Both the position numbers and the translations under genes were made by a program. A model generated the notes under the pieces. The model searched no databases. It was not told the origin of the DNA and saw nothing but the letters and a program-made list of their open reading frames with translations. Below, in pieces: positions 32,201 to 41,940 of a stretch of DNA of 64,000 nucleotides (position 1 is its first letter; the number at the start of each line of letters is the position of its first letter). Source of the DNA: Oscillospiraceae bacterium (GTDB taxonomy: Bacteria > Bacillota > Clostridia > Oscillospirales > Ruminococcaceae); NCBI GenBank assembly GCA_025757985.1, contig CP107210.1:558001-622000 (forward strand), given 5' to 3'.

Positions 32201-33010
32201 ATGGCAGAATACAGAGTGCAAAAAGTGCTGGCTGATCAGGGCATCTGCTCCCGCCGTGAGGCGGAGCGCCTGATCGCAGCGGGCAAGGTCAAGGTCAATG
32301 GCCACCCCGTCACCTTGGGGGACAAGATGGACCCCGACTACGACAAGGTCATGATCGACGGCAAGACCGTCCGCATCGTGCGCAAGCGCCAGTACACCTA
32401 CATCATGCTGCACAAGCCGCGCGGCTATCTGACCACCCGCGCGGATGACCGCGGCCGCAAGACCGTCATGGAGCTGGTGGCCGATGTGCCCGCCATGCTG
32501 CGCCCCGTTGGCCGTCTTGACAAGGACAGCGAAGGGCTGCTGCTCATGACCGATGACGGTGCCTTTATCAATATGCTGACCCACCCGTCCGGCGGTGTCG
32601 GCAAGCTGTACCGCGTAACGGTCAACCCCCGCGCCACTGAGCAGCAAATCATCGAGATGTCCAGCGGCGTTGTACTGGATGACGGCGTCAAGACGCAGCC
32701 CTGTGTCATCCATGTCGTCGTGGACGAGCCGGGCCGCAGCGTGTTGGAGATCACTCTGCATGAGGGCCGCAACCGCCAGATCCGCCGCATGTGCTCCGCA
32801 GTCGGCCTGCAGGTCGTGCGCCTGCGCCGCAGCGCCGAGGGTCCCGTCAAGCTCGGCATGCTGCAGCCCGGTGAGTACCGCGAGCTGAAAAAGAGTGAGA
32901 TCAACGCTCTGCGCAATGCCGCCATGAAATCCACCGCCAAGGGGTCTGCCCGCCCCGCTGCCCCGGCAAAACGCCCCGGCCCCCTGAAAAAGCGCAGCAA
33001 TTCCGACTGA
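32201..33010 (+). CDS. rluB: Pseudouridine synthase, RsuA/RluB family
   Basis: 269 residues that modify uridine in 23S (RluB) or 16S (RsuA) rRNA. S4 RNA-binding domain (1-~60: VQKVLADQGICSRREAERLI), catalytic motif GRLDKDSEGLLLMTDDG with the essential Asp, LYRVTVNPRATEQQI and EGRNRQIRRMCSAVGL. A Lys/Pro-rich tail extends the C-terminus. The position after scpB and ytfJ genes is as in other Firmicutes, supporting RluB. Confidence 0.9.
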   Translation: MAEYRVQKVLADQGICSRREAERLIAAGKVKVNGHPVTLGDKMDPDYDKVMIDGKTVRIVRKRQYTYIMLHKPRGYLTTRADDRGRKTVMELVADVPAMLRPVGRLDKDSEGLLLMTDDGAFINMLTHPSGGVGKLYRVTVNPRATEQQIIEMSSGVVLDDGVKTQPCVIHVVVDEPGRSVLEITLHEGRNRQIRRMCSAVGLQVVRLRRSAEGPVKLGMLQPGEYRELKKSEINALRNAAMKSTAKGSARPAAPAKRPGPLKKRSNSD

Positions 33011-33047
33011 AAAATGCAGAAAATTCTAAAAATATGCAAACTTCCAC

Positions 33048-33076
33048 TTGTGAAAATATTAAAATCGTAGTATAAT
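33048..33076 (+). promoter_or_regulatory. Promoter of the carboxyltransferase operon
   Basis: TTGTGA (33048-33053), 17-bp spacer, TATAAT (33071-33076). Confidence 0.75.
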
Positions 33077-33147
33077 TCAGTCAAATGGCGTTTTTTTGTG
33101 AAGTAATTTTATAAAAAACAGTCAGTTTTACCATAGGAGGAACCTGT

Positions 33148-34470
33148 ATGGCAGCAAATAAGCCCGGCAAGGCAGAGATCCTTGCAGCATTTTTTGATGA
33201 CGGCACCTACTCGCCGCTGTTTACCGATGGCGCAGTAAGTGCTGCTTACGGCTGTGCAAACGGCCAGAACGCCTATGTCGTATTTGAGGACGGCTCTCCC
33301 GTCGGCGTGCAGGATATTGAGAAGAATATCCGCGTGCTGGAGATGGCCGCCGAGACCGGTGCGCCGGTCGTGACCTTCTACGACTCCACGGGTGCCAAGT
33401 TGGAGGGCGGCCTTGCACTGCTCAACGCTAACGCCCGCCTGACCGCTGAGATCGCACGCGTTTCCGGTGTTGTGCCGCAGATTGCCGTTGTCACCGGCAC
33501 TTGTGCAGGCACCAACGCCATCAACGCCGCCTCCGCAGATGTCTGCGTCATGGCTGAGGACGCCGAGCTGTTCCTGAACGCTCCGTTCAATGCCGAGGAC
33601 AAGGTTGCCAACGCCGGCTCTGCCGCATTTGCTGCCAAGGCCGGTGTCGCCGCCGTCACCGCAGCAGACGCAGTCGCCGCCGCCAAGCAGGCTGCTTCCA
33701 TCGTTGCCCTGCTGCCTGCCAACAATCTGGCCGGCCCCGCTCTGTTCGACTTTGCCGCTCCCTCCAAGGCTCTCGACCTTGTGAAGTACACCGCCGCTGA
33801 CGCTGTCGCCGCACTGGCTGACGAAGGCAGCGCTGTGGAGCTGTACGCTGGTTACGGCAAGAACATTGTCACCGCTCTGGCCACCATCAACGGCAGCGCC
33901 GTTGGCATTGTCGCCACCGAGAAGAAGGCTCTGTGCCACAAATGCACCGCTAAGGCCGCTCGTTTTGTCCGCCTGTGCGATGCCTACAGCATCCCTGTTG
34001 TGACCATCGTCAATACCGAGGGCTTCGGCCGCAGTGAGGGTGACGATGAGGCCGGCGGCATCCGTCAGGCCGCCCGTATGGCCGGTGTCTATGCCGAGGC
34101 CACGACTGTCAAGGTCGCTGTTCTGGCCGGTGAGGCTGTCGGCCCCGCCTACACCGTCTTTGCCGCCTGCGCTGACTGGCGCGTTGCCGTGCAGGGCTGC
34201 ACCGTGGCTCCGCTGGCCCCTGAGGCTGCCGTCACGGTCCTGTACAAGGACGAGATCTTTGCTTCTGACAACATCGTCAACGCCACCAAGGCCAAGGCTG
34301 CTGCCTACACCAAGGAGGTCTGCAGCGCCGATGCCGCTGTTGCAAACGGCTCTGCCGACGCCGTTGCCGATGCTGCCACCGCCCGCGCAAGCGTTGCTCA
34401 GGCACTGGATATGCTGGTAGGCAAGCGTGCTGTGCGTCTGGCTAAGAAGCACGGCAATATCACCCTGTAA
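33148..34470 (+). CDS. Acyl-CoA carboxyltransferase-type subunit (MmdA / transcarboxylase 12S-like)
   Basis: 440 residues of the crotonase-fold carboxyltransferase family. Recognised from ETGAPVVTFYDSTGAKLEGG, VSGVVPQIAVVTGTCAGTNA (oxyanion-type Gly/Ala), FVRLCDAYSIPVVTIVNTEGFG and AYTVFAACADWRVAV. It is shorter than typical MmdA (~510), mainly lacking the first ~60 residues, and several usually invariant positions differ. Codon choice is strongly biased, suggesting high expression. With the next two genes it makes a biotin-dependent complex; the substrate is probably an acyl-CoA. AGGAGG precedes the ATG. Confidence 0.8.
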   Translation: MAANKPGKAEILAAFFDDGTYSPLFTDGAVSAAYGCANGQNAYVVFEDGSPVGVQDIEKNIRVLEMAAETGAPVVTFYDSTGAKLEGGLALLNANARLTAEIARVSGVVPQIAVVTGTCAGTNAINAASADVCVMAEDAELFLNAPFNAEDKVANAGSAAFAAKAGVAAVTAADAVAAAKQAASIVALLPANNLAGPALFDFAAPSKALDLVKYTAADAVAALADEGSAVELYAGYGKNIVTALATINGSAVGIVATEKKALCHKCTAKAARFVRLCDAYSIPVVTIVNTEGFGRSEGDDEAGGIRQAARMAGVYAEATTVKVAVLAGEAVGPAYTVFAACADWRVAVQGCTVAPLAPEAAVTVLYKDEIFASDNIVNATKAKAAAYTKEVCSADAAVANGSADAVADAATARASVAQALDMLVGKRAVRLAKKHGNITL

Positions 34471-34501
34471 TCATCAACCTTGAAATAGGGAGGACATTTC
34501 T

Positions 34502-34879
34502 ATGAAAAACCTGATCGTTACCGTTAACGGCGTTGCTTATAATGTCACCGTTGAGGAGGGCACCGGTGCCCCCGTTGCCGCTGCCGCACCTGCTGCTGCC
34601 CCCGCAGCCGCCCCGGCTCCCGCCGCTGCTCCTGCACCTGCTGCCGCCCCCGCCGGTGCTGCCGGTGCTGTCTCCGTCACTGCCCCCATGCCCGGCAACA
34701 TTCTGGATGTCAAGGTCAAGGCCGGTGACTCCGTCAAGGCCGGCGACACCCTGCTGATCCTCGAGGCCATGAAGATGGAGAACGAGATCAGCGCACCGCA
34801 GGACGGCACCATTGCCAGCGTCAATGTGCGCAAGGGCGATGTTGTCAACTCCGGCGACCTGCTCATCACGATGAACTAA
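34502..34879 (+). CDS. Biotin carboxyl carrier protein (biotinyl subunit)
   Basis: 125 residues: a short N-terminal domain, an Ala/Pro swinging linker (~24-55) and a biotinyl domain with the attachment lysine K91 in LEAMKMENE, after APMPGNILDVKVKAGDSVKAGD. It matches the carrier subunits of sodium-pumping decarboxylases (MmdC/GcdC) and the 1.3S subunit of transcarboxylase. It carries carboxyl groups between the two flanking carboxyltransferases. GGGAGG RBS upstream; 31 bp after the preceding gene. Confidence 0.93.
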   Translation: MKNLIVTVNGVAYNVTVEEGTGAPVAAAAPAAAPAAAPAPAAAPAPAAAPAGAAGAVSVTAPMPGNILDVKVKAGDSVKAGDTLLILEAMKMENEISAPQDGTIASVNVRKGDVVNSGDLLITMN

Positions 34880-34901
34880 TAGAAAGGCCGGGTGAATTAC
34901 A

Positions 34902-36305
34902 TTGGCTAAGAAACCCATTAAGATCACTGAGGTCGTCCTGCGCGACGCCCACCAGTCTCTGCTGGCCACCCGTATGACCATGGATGAAATGCGCCCCATC
35001 CTGCCCGAAATGGACAAGATCCCGTATTTCTCCGTTGAGTGCTGGGGCGGCGCTACATTCGACTCCTGCATCCGCTTCCTCGACGAGGATCCGTGGGAGC
35101 GCCTGCGCATCCTGCGCAAGGAGCTGCCCCACCAGAAGCTGCAGATGCTGTTCCGCGGCCAGAACATGCTGGGCTACCGCCCCTACGCAGATGACGCCGT
35201 CGAGTACTTTGTCCAGAAGTCCGTTGCCAACGGCATTGATGTCATCCGCATCTTCGATGCACTGAACGACCCGCGCAACCTGCAGACTGCCATCAAGGCA
35301 GCCAACAAGGAGGGCGCGCATGTTCAGGCCTGCATCAGCTATACACTGAGCCCTGTTCATAACAACGAGTACTTTGCCAACTATGCCAAGACTCTGGAGG
35401 AGATGGGTGCTGATTCCATCTGCATCAAGGATATGGCTGGCCTGCTCAAGCCCTACACCTGCTATGATCTGGTCAAGGAGCTGAAAGAGACTGTCAAGAT
35501 CCCCGTTGACATCCACAGCCACTACACCGCCGGTCTTGCCTCTATGTCTATCCTGAAGGGCATCGAGGCCGGTGCCGACATTGTGGATACCGCCATGAGT
35601 CCGCTGGCTCTGGGCACCTCTCACATGCCCACCGAGAGTCTGGTCGCCGCCCTGCAGGGCACCGACTACGACACCGGTCTTGACCTGAACCAGCTGAATG
35701 TTGTCCGCGCTTACTTCAACAAGCTGCGCGAGAAATACATTGCCAACGGTCAGATCAACCAGAAGTCCTTGGGCGTCGATGCCAACACCCTGCTGTATCA
35801 GGTGCCGGGCGGCATGTTCTCCAACATGCTCAAGCAGCTGAAGGATGCCGGCAAGGAGGACAAGCTTCAGGAGGTTCTGGAGGAAATTCCCCGCGTCCGT
35901 GAGGATGCCGGTTATCCGCCGCTGGTCACCCCGACCAGCCAGATTGTTGGCACACAGGCTGTCTTTAACGTTATCATGGGTGAGCGTTACAAGATGGTCA
36001 CCAAGGAGTTCAAGGGTTTGGTCCACGGCGATTACGGCAAGACCCCTGCGCCCATCAAGAAGGAGTTCAGCGACTTCATCCTGAAGGGTGAGGAGCCCAT
36101 CACCTGCCGCTTTGCCGACACTCTGGCCCCTGAGATGGATAAGCTGAAGGCTGAGGCCTCCAAGTACGCCATTCAGGAGGAGGATGTCCTGACCTACGCC
36201 ATGTTCCCGCAGGTCGCTCCCAAGTTCTTTGAGAAGCGCAATGCCCGCCTGCAGGGTGTCGATGCTCTGCACGCCGACTACGAGAACAAGTCTCATCCCG
36301 TCTGA
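34902..36305 (+). CDS. oadA: Oxaloacetate decarboxylase/pyruvate carboxyltransferase subunit (OadA / transcarboxylase 5S-like)
   Basis: 467-residue TIM-barrel carboxyltransferase acting on pyruvate/oxaloacetate. Typical: EVVLRDAHQSLLATRM, ECWGGATFDSCIRFL, DPWERLRILRKELP, MLFRGQNMLGY, IKDMAGLL (Lys that becomes carbamylated) and metal ligands in VDIHSHYTAG. It ends after the barrel and tail domain, without a biotinyl domain, because the carrier is a separate gene. Starts with TTG at 34902. No membrane beta subunit or small gamma subunit is encoded nearby. Confidence 0.9.
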   Translation: MAKKPIKITEVVLRDAHQSLLATRMTMDEMRPILPEMDKIPYFSVECWGGATFDSCIRFLDEDPWERLRILRKELPHQKLQMLFRGQNMLGYRPYADDAVEYFVQKSVANGIDVIRIFDALNDPRNLQTAIKAANKEGAHVQACISYTLSPVHNNEYFANYAKTLEEMGADSICIKDMAGLLKPYTCYDLVKELKETVKIPVDIHSHYTAGLASMSILKGIEAGADIVDTAMSPLALGTSHMPTESLVAALQGTDYDTGLDLNQLNVVRAYFNKLREKYIANGQINQKSLGVDANTLLYQVPGGMFSNMLKQLKDAGKEDKLQEVLEEIPRVREDAGYPPLVTPTSQIVGTQAVFNVIMGERYKMVTKEFKGLVHGDYGKTPAPIKKEFSDFILKGEEPITCRFADTLAPEMDKLKAEASKYAIQEEDVLTYAMFPQVAPKFFEKRNARLQGVDALHADYENKSHPV

Positions 36306-36314
36306 TTTCTATAC

Positions 36315-36353
36315 AGCCGCTCCCGCTTTGCCGCGGGGGCGGCTTTTTATTTT
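36315..36353 (+). terminator. Intrinsic terminator of the carboxyltransferase operon
   Basis: 12-bp stem AGCCGCTCCCGC / GCGGGGGCGGCT (one wobble) followed by TTTTATTTTT. Confidence 0.88.
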
Positions 36354-36407
36354 TGTGGCGCTCACGCAAAAAAACAGGTGAAATTTTGCAAAAAACGACC
36401 GCCAGCC

Positions 36408-36436
36408 TTGCATCCAGCCCCCAAAAATAGTACAAT
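36408..36436 (+). promoter_or_regulatory. Promoter of the yicC-gmk-priA operon
   Basis: TTGCAT (36408-36413), 17-bp spacer, TACAAT (36431-36436). Confidence 0.75.
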
Positions 36437-36468
36437 ATACAATATATGTGTTTTATGAGGTGTAGGTT

Positions 36469-37348
36469 ATGGTTTTGAGCATGACAGGGTACGGCCGCGC
36501 AGGGGCTTTGCTGCATGGCCGTGACATCAAGGTTGAGCTGCGCAGCGTCAATGCGCGCTTTTTTGAGTATTCCTCCCGGCTGCCGCGCTCCTGCGCATTT
36601 TTGGATGATCGGCTGAAAAAGCTGGTCGCTGCCAAGGTCAGCCGCGGCAAGGTGGAGCTGAGCCTCACCATCCAGACCGTGACAGCCGCAGACACCGTTG
36701 TCTCCGTCAACTGGCAGCTGGCAGAAGGCTACCGCGCCGCGCTCAATGCCATGGCAGAGCGGATGGATCTGAAGAACGATGTCTCCGTTGGCATGCTGTC
36801 CCGCTTTCCGGATGTCCTGACCCAGACTGCCGCCCCCACAAATGAGGACGAGCTGTGGGAAGATGTTCGCGCCGTTGCCGAGCAGGCCGTGGACGCCTTC
36901 ATTGCCATGCGCGCCGTGGAAGGTGAAAAGATGAAGGCGGATGTCTCCGGCCGCCTGACCACGATCGAAGCACTCGTCGGCCAGATTGAGGAGAACAGCG
37001 CAGGCCGCGTGCAGGCCTACAGCGACAAGCTGTATGCCCGCCTGCAGGAGCTGCTTGGTGACCGCAGCATTGATGAGGGCCGCCTTGTAACCGAGGCTGC
37101 GATCTTCGCCGATTAAAACGGCAATCGACGAGGAGACCGTCCGCCTGCACAGCCATGTGGCCCAGTACCGCGAGATCCTTGCGTTGGACGAGCCGATTGG
37201 CCGTAAGCTGGATTTCCTGACACAGGAATTAAACCGCGAGTCCAACACCATCGGCTCCAAATGTCAGGATGTTGCCATCACCCGGCTGGTGGTAGAGCTG
37301 AAATCCGAAATTGAGAAGATTCGTGAGCAGATCCAGAACATTGAGTAA
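36469..37348 (+). CDS. yicC: YicC/YloC family endoribonuclease (frameshifted in this sequence)
   Basis: Family linked to RNA cleavage/turnover; usual length ~290. The first part (36469 to ~37113) reads MTGYGRAGALLHGRDIKVELRS...NARFFE and runs to AAIFAD; a stop TAA (37114-37116) then interrupts. The expected continuation (DKTAIDEETVRLHSHVAQYREIL, split here for length, to NTIGSKCQD and EIEKIREQIQNIE) is in the +1 frame to 37348. Removing one T at 37113/37114 (GATTAAAA to GATAAAA) restores a 292-residue protein. Adjacent genes remA and priA show the same kind of +1 lesion, so this is probably a sequence error. The order yicC-remA-gmk is as in Bacillus. Confidence 0.85.
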
Positions 37349-37364
37349 ACGGGAGGGGGACACC

Positions 37365-37620
37365 ATGAAGCTGCTGAACATCGGTTTTCGGCAATATGGT
37401 CAACGCCGACCGCATCATCGGCATTGTCAGCCCGGATTCCGCCCCTATCAAGCGTCTGGTGCAGGATGCCCGCGAGAAGGGCGCTCTCATCGATGCCAGC
37501 TACGGGCGGCGCACGCAGGGCTGTGCTTATCATGGACTCCGACCATGTCATTTTGTCCGGCATCCCATTGGAAAGCATCACCGGGCGTGCTGCAGAAGAA
37601 AGCGAAGAAAAGAGAAGTAA
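37365..37620 (+). CDS. remA: RemA/DUF370 family regulator (frameshifted in this sequence)
   Basis: RemA is a small DNA-binding activator of matrix genes in Bacillus; it lies between yicC and gmk, as here. The pieces are clear but in different frames: MKLLNIGF (frame from 37365), then MVNADRIIGIVSPDSAPIKR to YGRRT, then RAVLIMDSDHVILSGIP. An extra T in TTTT (37385-37388) and an extra A near 37517 explain the first two shifts; a missing A in the A-run near 37608 would let it end at TAA 37618-37620. RBS GGGAGGGGG. About 85 residues when repaired. Confidence 0.75.
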
Positions 37621-37622
37621 CG

Positions 37623-38201
37623 ATGAAAGGCGAGAAATATCTGTTTGTAGTCTCCGGCCCCTCCGGCACCGGCAAGGATACCGTTGTGGCGGCCCTGCTG
37701 AAAAAGCACCCCGAAATCCAGCATACCGTCTCAGCCACGACCCGCGCGCCGCGCGATGGGGAGAAGGACGGCATCAACTACCATTTTATGTCAGTGGCGG
37801 ACTTTGAGGATCATCTGGCGCATGACCAGATCGTAGAGCATACCAAATACTGCGAGAATTACTACGGTACGCTGCGCAGCGAGATCGAGGGCCGCATGAA
37901 GCTGGGTATCCCGGTCATTCTGGTCATTGAGGTCGAGGGTGCCGGCAACATCAAAAAAATGTACCCCGGTGCCACCACGATTTTTATCCTGCCCCCGGAC
38001 ATGGCCGAGCTGGAGCGCCGTCTGCGCTGCCGCGGCACCGAGGACGAGGCAACCATCCAGCGCCGCCTCAAGCGTGCCGAAACTGAGATCGCCAACTCGG
38101 TCAACTACGATGAGCATGTGGTCAATATCGCCGTGGATTCCTGCGCCGATAGCCTTTACTCCATCATCCAGTTCAGACTGCAGCACGGCAGCGACGAATG
38201 A
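37623..38201 (+). CDS. gmk: Guanylate kinase
   Basis: Phosphorylates GMP to GDP; 192 residues. P-loop GPSGTGKDT, VSATTRAPRDGEKDGINYHFM (GMP-binding), YYGT, and the lid/adenine part RLRCRGTEDEATIQRRL. ATG 37623 directly follows the remA stop. Its stop overlaps the priA start by ATGA. The rpoZ gene often found after gmk is missing here. Confidence 0.96.
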   Translation: MKGEKYLFVVSGPSGTGKDTVVAALLKKHPEIQHTVSATTRAPRDGEKDGINYHFMSVADFEDHLAHDQIVEHTKYCENYYGTLRSEIEGRMKLGIPVILVIEVEGAGNIKKMYPGATTIFILPPDMAELERRLRCRGTEDEATIQRRLKRAETEIANSVNYDEHVVNIAVDSCADSLYSIIQFRLQHGSDE

Positions 38202-40467
38202 GTCTGCTGCTTGCCCGGGCGGCTGTAAATGACGCCAATATCCATTTTGACCGGCTGTATTCCTACCTCATCCCTGCACAGCTTGTCGGCAAGGTTTACC
38301 CCGGCAGCATGGCACTGGTGCCGTTCGGCCGGGGCAATAAGGCTCGGATGGCGGTCGTGCTGGCGGTGGAGGAAGCGGAGGAGACCGATGCCCCCCAGCG
38401 GCTGAAATCCCTGTACGATGCCGCGCCCGAGGAGGCCCGTTTGACGCCCGACCTGCTGGAACTGGTTCGCTTTTTGAAGGAGCGCACCTTCTGCACCTGG
38501 TTTGAGGCCGTCAAGGCTGTCATTCCCTATGGGGCGCAGTAACCGGCCCGCGACGGTGGACGGACGCCCTGTCATGCAGAGCCGGCTGACCCGCTCCACC
38601 GAAAAGCTCTACACACTGGCCCGTGCATTGCCCGAAAAGCCAAAGCCCGGCCCACGCCAGCTGGCGGCAGTCGAGGCACTGAAAAATGGCCCCCTGACTG
38701 CCCGACAGCTGGATGAAGTGGGAATTTCCCGGGCAACGCTGGACGGTCTTGTCAAAAAGGGAATTTTGACGGCCGCCGAGCAGGACAAGGCTCTTGATCT
38801 GTTTGCTGCGATCCCCTTTGACCCGCAGCCGCTTACCCTTTCTGCAGAGCAGCAGCAGGTGTTTCAGGAGCTGCTGCCCAGCCTTGAGGATGACAAGCCC
38901 CACGCGGCGCTTCTGCATGGCGTGACCGGCAGCGGCAAGACCATCGTATTCCTGCGTTTGATCCAGCACACGCTTGCGCTGGGCCGCAGAGCGCTGGTGC
39001 TGGTGCCGGAGATTAGCCTGACACCGCAGATGATCCGCCGTCTCAAATCCACCTTCGGCAGCCGTCTGGCTGTGCAGCACTCGGCGCTCAACAATACCGA
39101 GCGGCTTTTGCAGTGGCGGATGATCCAGCAGGGCAATGCCGACATCGTAGTAGGCACCCGCAGCGCCGTCTTTGCACCGCTGCAGAATCTCGGCCTTATC
39201 ATCATGGACGAGGAGCAGGAGCATACCTATCAGAGTGAGTCTGCCCCGCGCTATGATGCCCACGATGTGGCCAAAAAAACGCGCCGTGATGGAAAACGCA
39301 CTGCTTCTGTTTGCCTCCGCCACGCCGCAGACTGAAACTTACTATGCCGCAAAAAGCGGCCGTCTGCAGCTTGTCGAGCTGCGCCATCGCTACGGTGGAC
39401 GGCCGCTGCCCCATGTGGATTTTATTGATATGCGGGCCGAGCTGGCTGCGGGCAACCCGCGCGAGGTCAGTGTCCGCCTTGCCCGCGAGCTGCAGGAAAA
39501 TCTGGATAACGGCGAGCAAAGCATCCTGCTCTTGAACCGCCGCGGCTACCGTACCATCGGCATGTGTACCGTCTGCGGCCATGTGCTGAAATGCCCCAAC
39601 TGCAGCGTGCCGCTCGTCTACCACAAGCCGCAGCAGGCACTGCTCTGCCACCACTGTGGTCATACGGTGCAGCCGCTGCCCCAGACCTGCCCCGAATGCG
39701 GCGGCAAAATCAACTACAGCGGCTTCGGCACGCAGCGTGTCGAGGAAGAACTGGCCGGGCTTTTGCCCACAGCCCGCATCCTGCGGATGGATCAGGACTC
39801 TACCTCGCGCAAGGATGCCCATGAGACAATGCTGGCGCAGTTTGCGCGCCATGACTATGACATCCTGCTCGGCACCCAGATGGTTGCCAAGGGCCTTGAC
39901 TTTGAAAAGGTCACATTGGTAGGGGTCTTAGGCATCGACTCACTGCTGTTTGGTCAGGGCTTCCGCGCCTATGAGAGTGTGTTCAACCTCATTACGCAGG
40001 TCGTAGGGCGCGGCGGTCGGGCTGAGCTGCCAGGCCGCGCACTCATCCAGACCTCTGTGCCGGATCATCCTGTTTTGCAGTTGGCCGCCGCACAGGACTA
40101 CGAGGGCTTTTACCGGGAGGAAATCACCTTCCGCAAGTTTGGCCTTTACCCGCCGTTCTGTTCCTTTGTGGTCATCGGCTTTATCGGTGATCAGGAGGGC
40201 GCTGTGCTGATTGCTGCGCAGCGGTTCGGCGTATTGCTGGGAGAGCATGCTGCCCAAAAGCCGGATATTCCGCTGCGCATTCTGGGTCCGGCGCCGATGA
40301 ACATCACAATGCTCAACAACAAATTCCGTTACAAGCTGACGCTGAAATGCCGCAATGACGCGGCGTTCCGCGCGCTTTTGCACGAGACACTGGATGCCTA
40401 CGATGCGGAAAAGCTGCCGCAGAAGGCATCCGTGATCCTTGATTTCAATTCCGATGGTGATCTGTAA
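38198..40467 (+). CDS. priA: Primosomal protein N' (replication restart helicase PriA), frameshifted in this sequence
   Basis: 3'-5' helicase reloading the replisome at stalled forks; ~755 residues when repaired. Frame 1 (38198-~38541) gives the DNA-binding N-terminus to VIPYGAQ; frame 2 (~38542-39272) continues YRPATVDGRPV... with Walker A GVTGSGKT, EISLTPQM and DEEQ(E)H; frame 3 (~39279-40467) has FASATPQTETY, the zinc cysteines (CTVCGHVLKCPNC, CHHCGH, CPECGG), GTQMVAKGLDF and QVVGRGGRAE. Joints: an extra A at 38541/38542, and A7 at 39273-39279 where A6 is needed. An essential-type gene with two homopolymer-like insertions points to sequence error. Confidence 0.88.
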
Positions 40468-40500
40468 AGCATCACCGCCCAAAATTTGGAGGTTATTTTT

Positions 40501-41016
40501 ATGGCACTGCGTACAATCGTTCAGGACGGCGACCCGATCCTGAAAAAAGTCTGCCGCCCCGTTACCAAGTTTGACGATCGTCTGGGCACCCTGCTTGACG
40601 ACATGAAGGAGACCCTGCTCGACGCAAACGGTCTTGGTCTGGCCGGCCCGCAGGTAGGCATGATGCGCCGCCTGTTCATCTGCCTTGACGACCGCGACCT
40701 GCCCGAGGAAGTCCCCGAGAACTACGAATACAAGTTTATTGAGTTCATCAACCCCGAGATTCTTGAGCTGAGCGATGAGCAGGTCGAGCTGTACGAGGGC
40801 TGCCTGTCCTTCCCGGGGCACAACGGCGCGATCAAGCGCTCGAAGCATGTCAAGGTCAAGGCGCAGGATCGCCATGGCGAGTGGTTTGAGATGGAGGCCG
40901 ATGACATGCTGGCCCGCTGCATCCAGCATGAGAACAACCATCTGGACGGCATTACCATCATGGATCTTGCCGAGCATTTCTATGAGGACGATTACCCCGA
41001 GGAAAACGAGGACTGA
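40501..41016 (+). CDS. def: Peptide deformylase
   Basis: Removes the N-formyl group from new proteins; 171 residues. All three metal motifs are present: GLGLAGPQVG, EGCLSFPG and QHENNHLDG (HExxH-type with the metal-binding His pair). A C-terminal acidic tail follows. ATG 40501 is chosen because GGAGGT (40486-40491) precedes it. Followed after 3 bp by fmt, its functional partner. Confidence 0.97.
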   Translation: MALRTIVQDGDPILKKVCRPVTKFDDRLGTLLDDMKETLLDANGLGLAGPQVGMMRRLFICLDDRDLPEEVPENYEYKFIEFINPEILELSDEQVELYEGCLSFPGHNGAIKRSKHVKVKAQDRHGEWFEMEADDMLARCIQHENNHLDGITIMDLAEHFYEDDYPEENED

Positions 41017-41019
41017 TTT

Positions 41020-41940
41020 ATGCGCATCCTGTTCATGGGAACCCCTGATATAGCCGCCGAAAGCCTTGCCGCCCTGCTGGACGCCGGGCATGAGGTTTGC
41101 GCTGTATTCACCCGCCGTGATAAGCCTGTAGGCCGCAAGCAGATACTGACCGCACCGCCGGTCAAGCAGCTGGCTGTCGAGCATGGCATCCCGGTCTACC
41201 AGCCCCGCACCCTGCGGGACGGCTCCTCTGATGACATCATCAGGGAGTTGGCCCCCGATGTCGTGGTTGTTGTGGCCTATGGCTGCCTTATTCCGCCGCA
41301 GCTTTTGCATACAGCCAAGTACGGCTGCATCAATTTGCATGTCTCGCTGCTGCCGAAATACCGCGGCTCCGCCCCCATCCAGTGGTCCGTTCTGAACGGT
41401 GACGCCGGGACCGGGGTCACTATTATGCAGCTGGACGAAGGGCTGGACACCGGTGACATTTTGCTGGTGGAGCCGATCGCCATTGACCCCGAGGAGACGA
41501 GCGGCGAGCTGTTCGACCGTGTCAGCGCTGTCGGCGCAAAAACGCTGGTCACTGCGCTGGAAAAAATCGAGGCAGGGGAGTTGACACCGCAGAAGCAGGA
41601 TGACACTCAGGCCACCATGGCCCCGCCGCTGACCAAGGATATGGCACAGTTCGACTTTACGCAGGACGCCGCCCACATCCACAACTGGGTGCGCGGTATG
41701 AACCCGTGGCCGGTGGCTTGGTTTGCACAGGACGGCAAGCGCATCAAGGTGCTGGAAAGCCGCTTGGCGGAGAATCCGCTTGGGGCAGCCCCCGGCACAG
41801 TGCTTGCTCTCAAGCCGCTGACCATTGCTGCCGCAAACGGCGCGGTCGCACTGCTGACCGTCACGCCCGAGGGCGGCAAGCCAATGGCGGGCACTGCATG
41901 GGCTGCCGGCCGCCGCCTGAAAGCGGGGGACAGCCTGTGA
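41020..41940 (+). CDS. fmt: Methionyl-tRNA formyltransferase
   Basis: Formylates initiator Met-tRNA; 306 residues. RILFMGTPDIAAESLAALL, the formyl-THF signature NLHVSLLPKYRGSAPIQW, and TGDILL... with the C-terminal tRNA-binding domain (WVRGMNPWPVAW). Its stop is overlapped by the GTG start of rsmB. Confidence 0.97.
   Translation: MRILFMGTPDIAAESLAALLDAGHEVCAVFTRRDKPVGRKQILTAPPVKQLAVEHGIPVYQPRTLRDGSSDDIIRELAPDVVVVVAYGCLIPPQLLHTAKYGCINLHVSLLPKYRGSAPIQWSVLNGDAGTGVTIMQLDEGLDTGDILLVEPIAIDPEETSGELFDRVSAVGAKTLVTALEKIEAGELTPQKQDDTQATMAPPLTKDMAQFDFTQDAAHIHNWVRGMNPWPVAWFAQDGKRIKVLESRLAENPLGAAPGTVLALKPLTIAAANGAVALLTVTPEGGKPMAGTAWAAGRRLKAGDSL

Noticed and set aside
37105..37125. Programmed frameshift in yicC
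   Set aside because: No slippery heptamer or stimulatory signal like that of prfB, and several neighbouring genes have the same type of +1 lesion.
39273..39279. A7 tract in priA as a site of transcriptional slippage
   Set aside because: Possible in principle, but the same gene has a second unrelated +1 insertion at 38541, so a sequence error is the simpler explanation.
39940..41682. 580-codon minus-strand frame across priA, def and fmt
   Set aside because: All three plus-strand genes are clearly real; composition indicates an artefact of codon bias.
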